This document shows positions 1 to 7,058 of a stretch of 64,000 nt of DNA, in pieces. The notes under the pieces were generated by a model. The model was given only the letters and a program-made list of their open reading frames with translations. It ran no database searches and was not told the DNA's origin. Source of the DNA: an uncultured Lachnospiraceae bacterium (GTDB lineage Bacteria > Bacillota > Clostridia > Lachnospirales > Lachnospiraceae). Location: assembly GCA_910577645.1 (NCBI GenBank), contig CAJTOL010000016.1:1-64000 (forward strand), given 5' to 3'. A program made the translations under genes and the position numbers. The stretch's first letter is position 1; each line of letters begins with the position of its first letter.

Positions 1-58
1 TTCTTACCAAAAAAGAGGTATTTTTTTCCATAGACACAAACTATTTTACACTACCGCA

Positions 59-88
59 GAGAGTGGAAAAGTCAGATTTTCCACTCTC
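59..88 (+). terminator. Hairpin terminator at the left edge
   Basis: A perfect 12-base stem, GAGAGTGGAAAA at 59-70 and its complement at 77-88 with a 6-base loop, is followed on the + strand by CTTTATTTTT. The T-rich tail on the + side suggests it ends a transcript entering from the left of the window; it also lies just past the stop of the minus-strand chaperone gene and may act in both directions. Confidence 0.7.
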
Positions 89-96
89 CTTTATTT

Positions 97-486
97 TTAA
101 CTTTCAAACATTTTATTAATATTAAATGGTGGCAGCACAACGCTGTCTGTATCTGGCTGTGCCGTTAACAAAGTGAGTTCACTTCTAAGATAAGGCATTA
201 AAATTGCCACGGCATTCTTATTAATTAAATCTTGAACCATCTTATTATCCGATTTTTCTTGCGACTCAACCTCAAAGAAACCAGATAAACTAATAACAAT
301 ATTATACTCGTCTTGTTTTGTTCCATTCAAAACAAGGGTTACTTTATATATGTTATTTTCACCTGCTCCTATTTGTACTTGTAATCCAAATTCCAATTCT
401 TTGGTATTTTTAAATCCAATTCTTTCAAATTGGATTTTATCAAACACCATTTTTTGTAATTTCAATACGCTATTAAAATCACTCAT
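97..486 (-). CDS. SecB-like chaperone
   Basis: This 129-residue protein resembles SecB, the tetrameric chaperone that holds unfolded proteins for SecA in Gram-negative bacteria. The most telling part is the C-terminal stretch, AILMPYLRSELTLLTAQP followed by VVLPPFNI, which matches the SecB signature (PYLRE..T..T followed by LPPIN). I start it at the ATG at 486 because AAGGAG sits 6 bases upstream; an in-frame ATG at 507 has no such site. It is the last gene of a three-gene operon and starts just after the previous stop (497). Monoderm Bacillota normally lack SecB, and solitary SecB-like proteins outside Proteobacteria are known as chaperones of toxin-antitoxin-chaperone (TAC) modules. The family call is from sequence pattern; the TAC role is inference from context. 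Confidence 0.75.
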   Translation of the reverse strand: MSDFNSVLKLQKMVFDKIQFERIGFKNTKELEFGLQVQIGAGENNIYKVTLVLNGTKQDEYNIVISLSGFFEVESQEKSDNKMVQDLINKNAVAILMPYLRSELTLLTAQPDTDSVVLPPFNINKMFES

Positions 487-496
487 CTTTTCTCCT

Positions 497-1219
497 TTAT
501 GCTGCATCTACATAAAAATTATTATTATCTTCCACTTCTACTTTCAAGCTTAAGTTTTCTGACACTACATCGAAAGCTTTATCATACACTGATTCATATT
601 CTTCTCGATTTATATATTTTTCTGAATTCCCCACAAGATTTGAATACAACTTTCCAAATACTTTCAATGTATTAACAACCTCGCTTCGGATTGTAATAGT
701 TTCGATAGCTGATGTCAATTCAGAGAAGGCTTCTGCTACTGGCTCAATTCCTTTGCTTATCGTTCCTAACGCTTCTGCAACTGATTTATAATATTCAGCA
801 TTATAGCGTATGCCATGATTCAGTGACAAGAAATAATCAATTTCATCCTTAAATTCCCCATCCTCTGCATACATATATGAATCTATTTTAGGTAAATATG
901 GACTATCCACATCCCAGTCTGAATTATTATAAGCTACCATATAGTTGTTTCCCACAAAATTAACAGAAATTTTTGCTGATGAATGTTCTAATAATAATTG
1001 CCGAATTGTAATCTCATCTTGAAGCATTCGTACAATGCTTTCTCCGTTAGTTTTTCCTAGCAACCATTTGCATCCTTTTTCGTTACTTTGGCAACATACA
1101 CTTATGAAAATTTCCGAATTATCATTTAGACAAGTAAAAATAATTGGAAAATACGACTCAAAAAGAACTTTATCAATATAAAGCTGCCCATAATTATCCA
1201 ATTTAACAAATTTTTTCAT
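497..1219 (-). CDS. Unrecognised protein, candidate antitoxin of SecB-linked operon
   Basis: 240 residues, no signal peptide and no clear membrane segment. The first half (about 1-110) is beta-rich by eye and, from memory, resembles proteins annotated DUF6575 (the LYIDKVLFESYFPIIFTC region); the second half is predicted mostly helical, ending in a charged then aromatic tail (NNNFYVDAA). It overlaps the upstream gene by four bases (ATGA), so the two are translationally coupled, and the SecB-like gene follows at once. In TAC systems the antitoxin carries a C-terminal chaperone-addiction tail; this tail is a candidate, but nothing in the sequence proves that this gene rather than its neighbour is the antitoxin. 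G+C is low (19 of 60 bases at 541-600). Confidence 0.5.
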   Translation of the reverse strand: MKKFVKLDNYGQLYIDKVLFESYFPIIFTCLNDNSEIFISVCCQSNEKGCKWLLGKTNGESIVRMLQDEITIRQLLLEHSSAKISVNFVGNNYMVAYNNSDWDVDSPYLPKIDSYMYAEDGEFKDEIDYFLSLNHGIRYNAEYYKSVAEALGTISKGIEPVAEAFSELTSAIETITIRSEVVNTLKVFGKLYSNLVGNSEKYINREEYESVYDKAFDVVSENLSLKVEVEDNNNFYVDAA

Positions 1220-1695
1220 TTCTTTTCATCTCTTTCTTTCATATAATTTTGAAAGAATTCTTCAAAATTAACTATTATTTCAAACTCCTCATGTGGTGAT
1301 GCATCTTTATAAAGCCACCAATCAACATGTGATGTTCTTTTTTTTGATCGTTCCTTTGTCCGTTGAACTAATCCATGCCTTGGATTAGTTTCTCCAACTG
1401 CAATTTGGTAAGGAATCTTCATATCAGATACAACACCTGCAAATCTTTTCACATCTTTAGGTTTCTCGAATGTTGATAAAGAATATTGTCCGGGATCCGC
1501 CGAATCAGCCAAAGGATTGATTACACAACCATTTTCTTCAAAAGAAGGCAAAAAAGACTCTTTATCACATTGCCCACTTCTACATGCCCTATATACCTTT
1601 ATTAGTTCCTCCCTTGCCCCATCTGGCAACTTAAATCTCTGAAAATAATCAGGAAATATTTTTTCGATTCGTTTTATCGTATTTATATTATTCAA
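1216..1695 (-). CDS. Unrecognised protein, candidate toxin of SecB-linked operon
   Basis: About 159 residues from a TTG at 1695, chosen because AGAGGA lies 6 bases upstream; a longer reading from GTG at 1719 has no ribosome site. I do not recognise the family with certainty. Conserved-looking blocks are YSLSTFEKPKDVKRFAG in the middle, IAVGETNPRHGLVQ, and SHVDWWLYKDASPHEEFEII near the C-terminus; this has the feel of a small enzyme rather than a DNA-binding protein, since there is no helix-turn-helix. It is first in the operon and shares ATGA with the 240-residue gene. Being the first of three genes ending in a SecB-like chaperone, it is a candidate toxin (CmdTAC, an anti-phage module, has a toxin, an antitoxin and a SecB-like chaperone), but this is inference. 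Confidence 0.5.
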   Translation of the reverse strand: MNNINTIKRIEKIFPDYFQRFKLPDGAREELIKVYRACRSGQCDKESFLPSFEENGCVINPLADSADPGQYSLSTFEKPKDVKRFAGVVSDMKIPYQIAVGETNPRHGLVQRTKERSKKRTSHVDWWLYKDASPHEEFEIIVNFEEFFQNYMKERDEKK

Positions 1696-1785
1696 ATCAA
1701 TTCCTCTTTTTGTGTGCACAATAAGGTCAACATATTATTTCACAAAATTTTTATATCTCAAATAGGATACCCATTTTTACTTTCC

Positions 1786-1814
1786 ATTATATACTACATA
1801 AAGATTTTTGACTA
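1786..1814 (-). promoter_or_regulatory. Promoter of the SecB-like operon
   Basis: On the minus strand TAGTCA (1809-1814) and TATAAT (1786-1791) are 17 bases apart, a good sigma-A-like match, placing the transcript start near 1779, about 85 bases before the TTG start. The rest of the 1696-2046 gap is AT-rich. It also holds an imperfect hairpin (AGCAG 1856-1860 with CTGCT 1884-1888, and GCGG 1867-1870 with CCGC 1877-1880) and an inverted repeat AAAATTTTTC at 1919-1928 with GAAAAATTTT at 1937-1946. No further gene was seen there. Confidence 0.5.
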
Positions 1815-2046
1815 CAAGTTTTTCGCAAAGATTTTATACACTCCGATTTACACAAAGCAGTCTGCCGCGGTTTACGCCGCTTTCTGCTGGTATCTTCTGC
1901 GTTACCTTGCAAAAGCTTAAAATTTTTCGAAAATGGGAAAAATTTTTTCATGGAGATTAAGACAGCTTTTATGTATTATTAAATTACTACAAAGAGCCAT
2001 GGCAAATCACACAGAAAACGTACAACTTGCATAAAGGAGAATGGAT

Positions 2047-3408
2047 ATGAAAAAGGGATTTGTAAGAACATTGACAGCAGTGGCAATTCTGGGATCCTTA
2101 TTAACAGGATGTGGATCAAAAGCCGCCAGTCAGCCGGAGGAAAGCTCCGGGGCAGTTCAGGAAAGCGGCGCAGCTAATAAGGACGCGGTAAAGGTACGGA
2201 TCCTGACACGCTTCAGCAATCCGGACAGTGTCAGAGAAAAATATTTTATGGATATGGTAGCAAAATTCCAGGAAGAAAATCCAGATATTTTATTAGAGGA
2301 TGTTTCCATATCGGATGAGGAATCCCATGACACCCTGTTTAAGACGGCTGTTGCGGCAGGAGATCCCATTGAAGTATTTAATTTCCTGGGCTATGCGGCT
2401 AATTTGGATTACGTAAAAAACGGCGTTATTACAGATGTGTCAGATATTATTGAAGAGGATCCGGCCTGGACAGAGCGCTATATTGACGCTTTGTTTGCCC
2501 CTGTAGATTACAGTGACTACGGGGTAGAGGGGATCTACGGACTGCCTAACGCGCCTTATGGGGTATGCTGTTTTTATAACAAAGCGATTTTCGATGAAGT
2601 TGGACTTGAGCTTCCGGAGACCTGGGAAGATATTGAAGCGGCAGCGCCGGTGCTGATTGAAAAGGGATATGTGCCTATGGCATTTGGGGCCAAGGACAAT
2701 TACCGGGCAGGCCACTTTTTAACAGCTCTTTCCATGAAGTATTATGGGGATGATTTAAAGAACAACTTGATAAACGGCGAGACGGCATGGAATGGGCCGG
2801 AGACGGTAGCATTAATTGAAATGATGCAGAAATGGTATGAAAGCGGCTTATTCGGAACCAACAACCTGGCTTATGACGCCAACGGAGAGCTGGCAAAATT
2901 AGAGAGTGGTGAAGCGGCCATTATCTTTTCCGGTTCCTGGAACATTGCTACCATCAATGAGTTTGACAATGTGGCGGATATCGTCTGCAAGGGATTCCCG
3001 TATTTTGCGTCAAAGCCGGAATTTAAAGACCAATGGATGGGCGGTCCCGATGATTTTATGTCCATGACTGCAAAGCCGGGGGATGACAATTATGAGGCGT
3101 CTGTCCGTGTACTGAAATTCTTTACCTCACAGGAATATTGGCAGGGTCTGTATGAAGTTCAGGGAGGCGGCGGCACTTTCCCGGTGAAGTTTGACCAGGT
3201 AATTGAGGCGGATCCCCTGACCACACAATTTAATGAGTACTACAACAATGCTGCCAATATGATAGGGGAAATTGAACAGTTCTCCCCCATGACTTCCCTG
3301 ATGGATACGGTCCGCACGGAAGTAACCACAATTTTTGCCGATGATAAAGCGCAGGATATTGCAGATCGGATTCAGGAAGCAGTAGACGCTTACCAGGCGG
3401 CACAGTAA
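2047..3408 (+). CDS. Sugar ABC transporter substrate-binding lipoprotein
   Basis: A family 1 (maltose-binding type) extracellular solute-binding protein of about 453 residues. The N-terminus is a lipoprotein signal with lipobox LLTGC, followed by a Ser/Glu-rich linker, so the mature protein is anchored outside the membrane. Typical clues are the FSNPDSVREKYFMDMVAKFQ start of lobe 1 and the WQGLYEVQGGGGTFPV region near the end. I start at the second ATG (2047): AAAGGAG at 2033-2039 is 7 bases from it but only 1 base from the ATG at 2041. It heads an operon with two permeases and three downstream genes; no ATPase is encoded here, so a shared MsmX-type ATPase is expected. The substrate cannot be told from sequence. 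Confidence 0.9.
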   Translation: MKKGFVRTLTAVAILGSLLTGCGSKAASQPEESSGAVQESGAANKDAVKVRILTRFSNPDSVREKYFMDMVAKFQEENPDILLEDVSISDEESHDTLFKTAVAAGDPIEVFNFLGYAANLDYVKNGVITDVSDIIEEDPAWTERYIDALFAPVDYSDYGVEGIYGLPNAPYGVCCFYNKAIFDEVGLELPETWEDIEAAAPVLIEKGYVPMAFGAKDNYRAGHFLTALSMKYYGDDLKNNLINGETAWNGPETVALIEMMQKWYESGLFGTNNLAYDANGELAKLESGEAAIIFSGSWNIATINEFDNVADIVCKGFPYFASKPEFKDQWMGGPDDFMSMTAKPGDDNYEASVRVLKFFTSQEYWQGLYEVQGGGGTFPVKFDQVIEADPLTTQFNEYYNNAANMIGEIEQFSPMTSLMDTVRTEVTTIFADDKAQDIADRIQEAVDAYQAAQ

Positions 3409-3414
3409 ACCTGC

Positions 3415-3501
3415 ATGCGCCCGGCAGCGGACGCACTGCCGCACATGAAAGTCTGGCGGGCGCATGGGGCATACCTGAATTTATGCCGCCCAATCGGCGG
3501 C
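3415..3501 (+). other. Intercistronic stem-loops
   Basis: Between the binding-protein gene and the first permease gene, ATGCGCCCG (3415-3423) pairs with CGGGCGCAT (3457-3465), with GGCAG/CTGCC nested inside, and a second hairpin GCCGCC (3485-3490) / GGCGGC (3496-3501) lies just before the permease. There is no T-run, so this is probably an RNA-stabilising or partial attenuating structure that gives more binding protein than permease; that role is inferred from other transporter operons. Confidence 0.5.
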
Positions 3502-3531
3502 GGACTTTTAAAGTAAGGAAGTGTGAAGAAA

Positions 3532-4422
3532 ATGGGTGTTTCAAGTAAAAGGCGGAAAATAGAAAGCATAGCGCTCAGTCTCCCGGCATTTCTGCTGTAT
3601 TCATTTATTTTTATGTATCCTATGGTTTCGGTATTTCGGCTTTCCTTTTATAAATGGAACGGGATTCCCAATTCACCGCTTCAATATGTGGGGCTGAAAA
3701 ATTATGCCGCTTTATTTCAGGATGCCAAGTTTATCACAGCGCTGACCAATGTTGGGATATTTATCCTGTCCGGCTTTATTCTGATTTTACCGGTATCCTT
3801 ATTTTTGGCTACCGTGATTCAATCGGAGGGAAAAGGAAAACGATTTTTAAAGACCAGTTATTTTATGCCTCAGGTTATCAGCAGGACGGCAATTGCGCTG
3901 ATGTGGTATTTCCTCCTGTATCCGGAGGGAGGACCGGTGGCCACCTTATTGGAGGCAGCAGGCTTTAAGGGGGTTAACGTTAACCTTTTGGGCAGCAAAA
4001 CGTATGCAATCTATGCCATTACCGTAATCAACGCATGGACCTATGCAGGATTTAACATGCTGATATTCTCATCCGGTATCGCAGGGATTCCCGGGGATAT
4101 TTATGAGGCGGCGATTATGGACGGGGCTACACCATGGCAGAAGATGCGGTACATTACCTTCCCCATGCTAAAGAATAGTTTCCAGATATTTACATTAAAC
4201 TGCATTATCGGATCCATTACCACCTTCGAGATGGTATACGTTACCACCGGGGGCGGGCCGGGAAGCGCCTCGGAAGTATTCGGAACCCTACTTTATAAAA
4301 ACGCATTTACCTACAACAACTATGGATATTCCAATGCTATGGGGTCGTTCCTTATCGTGGCGTCTTTCCTGGCCAGCGTGCTTTTAACAGGATTATTTGC
4401 AAAATCTAACAAAGAGGATTAG
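3532..4422 (+). CDS. Sugar ABC transporter permease (MalF/UgpA type)
   Basis: An inner-membrane permease of about 296 residues with six likely transmembrane segments, starting ALSLPAFLLYSFIFMYPMVS. The EAA loop that contacts the ATPase is present (YEAAIMDGATPWQKMRYITF). Length and layout fit CUT1 sugar transporters. ATG at 3532 is preferred, with AAGGAAG 10 bases upstream; an in-frame GTG at 3523 is possible but too close to the ribosome site. It forms the heterodimeric channel with the next gene and receives substrate from the lipoprotein encoded just upstream. Confidence 0.92.
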   Translation: MGVSSKRRKIESIALSLPAFLLYSFIFMYPMVSVFRLSFYKWNGIPNSPLQYVGLKNYAALFQDAKFITALTNVGIFILSGFILILPVSLFLATVIQSEGKGKRFLKTSYFMPQVISRTAIALMWYFLLYPEGGPVATLLEAAGFKGVNVNLLGSKTYAIYAITVINAWTYAGFNMLIFSSGIAGIPGDIYEAAIMDGATPWQKMRYITFPMLKNSFQIFTLNCIIGSITTFEMVYVTTGGGPGSASEVFGTLLYKNAFTYNNYGYSNAMGSFLIVASFLASVLLTGLFAKSNKED

Positions 4423-4439
4423 GAAGGAAAGGAGATACA

Positions 4440-5267
4440 ATGAAAAAATGGACTGTCGGAAAAGTCCTCTACTGGGCTTTGGCGGCAATATTCAGTTTGG
4501 TTTTTATTTACCCTATCTATTTTACAGTAATTTCTTCTTTTAAAAATAATAATGAGATATGGAATACCATGTTCGCGCTGCCATCCGGTATGGAATGGAG
4601 CAATTACATTTCGGCAGTATTTGATGTACAGATTCTCCAGGCAGTGCTGAACTCGTTCCTCTTTTCCTTTGGCGCTTGTGTGATTGTAGTGGTATTTGTC
4701 ACCATGGCGGCTTATGTGGTGGCAAGACGGCTTTTAAAGTGCTCCGGCTTTTTAAAGCTTTATTATCTGCTGGGACTGATGATTCCGCCTTATGCAATGC
4801 TGATTCCCATTGTTACCATGTTTACCACTTTTCATTTAAGAGATAAATACCTTCCTATGATTTTTCTTTATGCGGGAATCAACTTTCCCATGAGCTTCTA
4901 TTTGATTACCGGCTTTATATCCGGTATCAGTAAGGAGTTAGACGAGGCGGCGGTAATGGACGGCTGCAGCACATTTGGAATTGTATTTCGAATTATCTTC
5001 CCTATTGCAAAGCCGGGGATTTTTACCGGGGCTATTATGGCATTTCTGGCGGTTTATAATGAGCTGGTGTTTGCCAATACATTGCTGAGCACAAAGGCAA
5101 TGAAGACCATCTCTGTCCGCCTTTTGGGGCTTCAGGGAGAGCGGTTTACCAGTTACGGGCCCATGTTTGCATCTATTGTAATGTCCATTGTGCCCATACT
5201 GATTATCTATCTGCTGTTCCAGGAAAAGATTGAGGGAGGAGCAGTAGCCGGGGCAGTAAAAGGTTAG
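4440..5267 (+). CDS. Sugar ABC transporter permease (MalG/UgpE type)
   Basis: 275 residues, six likely membrane segments, beginning with a short basic N-terminus and a long hydrophobic helix. The EAA motif reads LDEAAVMDGCSTFGIVFRIIFP, and the C-terminus ends in GGAVAGAVKG, the usual end of MalG-type CUT1 permeases. It follows the first permease by 17 bases with its own AAGGAG site. It completes the membrane channel; substrate is unknown but the flanking isomerase-like and DUF5107 genes imply a carbohydrate. Confidence 0.92.
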   Translation: MKKWTVGKVLYWALAAIFSLVFIYPIYFTVISSFKNNNEIWNTMFALPSGMEWSNYISAVFDVQILQAVLNSFLFSFGACVIVVVFVTMAAYVVARRLLKCSGFLKLYYLLGLMIPPYAMLIPIVTMFTTFHLRDKYLPMIFLYAGINFPMSFYLITGFISGISKELDEAAVMDGCSTFGIVFRIIFPIAKPGIFTGAIMAFLAVYNELVFANTLLSTKAMKTISVRLLGLQGERFTSYGPMFASIVMSIVPILIIYLLFQEKIEGGAVAGAVKG

Positions 5268-5286
5268 GAGAAAAGGAGAGCTTATT

Positions 5287-5697
5287 ATGGTACAGGTAAA
5301 AGGACTGCAGCATATTGGAATTTTAGTGCCGGATGTAGAAAAAGCGGCAGAATGGTATGTGGAAAAATCCGGGTTTATGAAAAAAGCAGAGTTTATGGCA
5401 TCCGGGAGCAGGGTGATCTTTGTCTGGTCAGAAACGGCAAAGGTGATGTGTGAACTGATTCAGCGGCCTGCCAGCAGCCAGGAAGCAAAAGAAATCGAAG
5501 AAAATGGAGGCCGGATCGATCACATTGCCTATGAAGTGGAGAATGTAGAAAAGGAGCTTCAGGAGGCCAGACGGTGCGGAATGGATATTATTGAGGGCGT
5601 GGTACAGGTTCCGGAGTTTTGGGACAATGGATTCGAATATTTTCTGGTGCATTCGGCAGGCGGGGAAAAGGTAGAATATTGCCGGGTTAAGCCTTAA
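5287..5697 (+). CDS. VOC (glyoxalase-fold) family protein
   Basis: 136 residues of the vicinal oxygen chelate fold: two beta-alpha-beta-beta-beta repeats, with candidate metal ligands His9 (GLQHIGI), Glu56, His79 (RIDHIAYEV) and Glu130. This places it near glyoxalase I, methylmalonyl-CoA epimerase and extradiol dioxygenases. It is inside the sugar-transporter operon, so an isomerase, epimerase or lyase step on the imported compound or a sugar metabolite is more likely than methylglyoxal detoxification. Start ATG has GGAGAG upstream. Fold call is firm; reaction is unknown. Confidence 0.8.
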   Translation: MVQVKGLQHIGILVPDVEKAAEWYVEKSGFMKKAEFMASGSRVIFVWSETAKVMCELIQRPASSQEAKEIEENGGRIDHIAYEVENVEKELQEARRCGMDIIEGVVQVPEFWDNGFEYFLVHSAGGEKVEYCRVKP

Positions 5698-5708
5698 GGA
5701 GGACAGTT

Positions 5709-7058
5709 ATGTTAAAGACAAAAGCGAGAATCGTTCCTTTATATTTTAAAGATGGGGATAAGAAGGAATTTCAACGGATTTTAGGAGCATTAAAAGAAAT
5801 TTACGAGAAAGAAGCAGAATTTTTACCGGCCCGGGAAGCCGGAGAAAAGATAGGTGAAGAAGCAGATGCTGTCCTTTTCCCGGTTCTGTGGACCAATGTT
5901 TATACGGAAATAGACAGGCTTATGGAAACCATACAGGCTCCGGTTCTGGTGCTGACCACTGCTGTGGGGGTATCCCTGATGTTTGACTGGGAAGCTGTGG
6001 CTTATATGAAGCAGAAGGGACTTTCCGTATTTAATCCCCACAGCGCAGATTTGGCCAGAACGATTTTTAAGGCCCTGGCTTTAAAGAGGGAAATGAACCA
6101 TCAGAAATTCCTGGTATTCCATGATTCCAAAGGGGAAGGGCTGATTCCGGAACAGTTTAAGATTTTTTACTGGTGGAATGATGAATGTATCCGGGATATG
6201 AAAGAGCGGTTCGGGATTACCATTATACATAAGTCCTACAAGGCCTTAGGGGAAAGGGCAAAGGCAATCGCTGATGAGGCCGCAAGGGCGGAGATGAAAC
6301 GATGGGATTTCCATGAAGAGGTTCCCTATGAACGGCCGGTTCTGGCGGCGATCAAGATGTTTATGGCGATTCGGGACGAGGTAGACGAGGAAGGAGACGT
6401 AGTTGGATGCGGAACTAACTGCCTCAATGAAGGATTTTACAGCGATACAACTCCCTGTCTGGCCTGGAGTCTTTTGTATCAGGACAGAGGAATTATGTGG
6501 GTATGTGAAAGCGACACTTCTTCTCTTATGACGGAATATCTTCTGGGAAGTACTGTGGATTCTGCTATTTTTACTACTAATATTTATCCCTTCCTTTCGG
6601 GTATGCCGGCTCTGTCCCATGAGAAAATTCAGGAATTCCCGGATGTGGAGGATCCGGATGACCATGCTTTGCTGGTTCATTGTGGATATCTGGGCTGCGT
6701 GGCTCAGAAAATGTGTACAAAGTGGACATTAAGGCCTCCTGTGTTGGGGTGGCATTCCTGGAACATTGTAGGAGAAAATTCCATTGTCATTGACGCGGAG
6801 GTGGAAAAGGGAGATATTACCCTGTGTAAGCTTCATTCCGATTTTAAAGGGATATTTGTAGAAAAAGCGGTTTTGGAAGAGTATGTTCAGTATCCGGGGT
6901 CTGACTGCCGCAACGGAGGCCTGATCCGGGTGCCTGACGGATATAAGTTGATGGAGCAGATCTGCTCTCACCATGTGGTGGCGATGACAGGAAAACGCAG
7001 CAATCAAATAAAAGCAGTGGCAGAAATTTTTGGTTTGGAATTTGGGGAGGTAAAATAA
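5709..7058 (+). CDS. L-fucose/L-arabinose isomerase-like protein
   Basis: 449 residues, soluble. The overall pattern (an N-terminal Rossmann-like part with PVLWTNVYTEIDRL, a central part with GCGTNCLNEGF and WVCESDTSSLMTEYLLG, and a C-terminal beta domain with LHSDFKGIFVEKAVL) resembles the FucI/AraA isomerase superfamily, where the middle Glu/Asp/His residues hold a metal. I cannot line up the metal ligands of the characterised enzymes with confidence, so this is an isomerase-fold protein of unknown substrate. It lies 11 bases after the VOC gene and its stop overlaps the next start by one base, so it is tightly coupled to the DUF5107-TPR gene. Confidence 0.6.
   Translation: MLKTKARIVPLYFKDGDKKEFQRILGALKEIYEKEAEFLPAREAGEKIGEEADAVLFPVLWTNVYTEIDRLMETIQAPVLVLTTAVGVSLMFDWEAVAYMKQKGLSVFNPHSADLARTIFKALALKREMNHQKFLVFHDSKGEGLIPEQFKIFYWWNDECIRDMKERFGITIIHKSYKALGERAKAIADEAARAEMKRWDFHEEVPYERPVLAAIKMFMAIRDEVDEEGDVVGCGTNCLNEGFYSDTTPCLAWSLLYQDRGIMWVCESDTSSLMTEYLLGSTVDSAIFTTNIYPFLSGMPALSHEKIQEFPDVEDPDDHALLVHCGYLGCVAQKMCTKWTLRPPVLGWHSWNIVGENSIVIDAEVEKGDITLCKLHSDFKGIFVEKAVLEEYVQYPGSDCRNGGLIRVPDGYKLMEQICSHHVVAMTGKRSNQIKAVAEIFGLEFGEVK

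Noticed and set aside
1714..1920. A 68-codon reading frame on the + strand upstream of the first transporter operon
   Set aside because: No ribosome site, it overlaps the promoter of the SecB-like operon, and its hydrophobic composition is what AT-rich DNA gives by chance.
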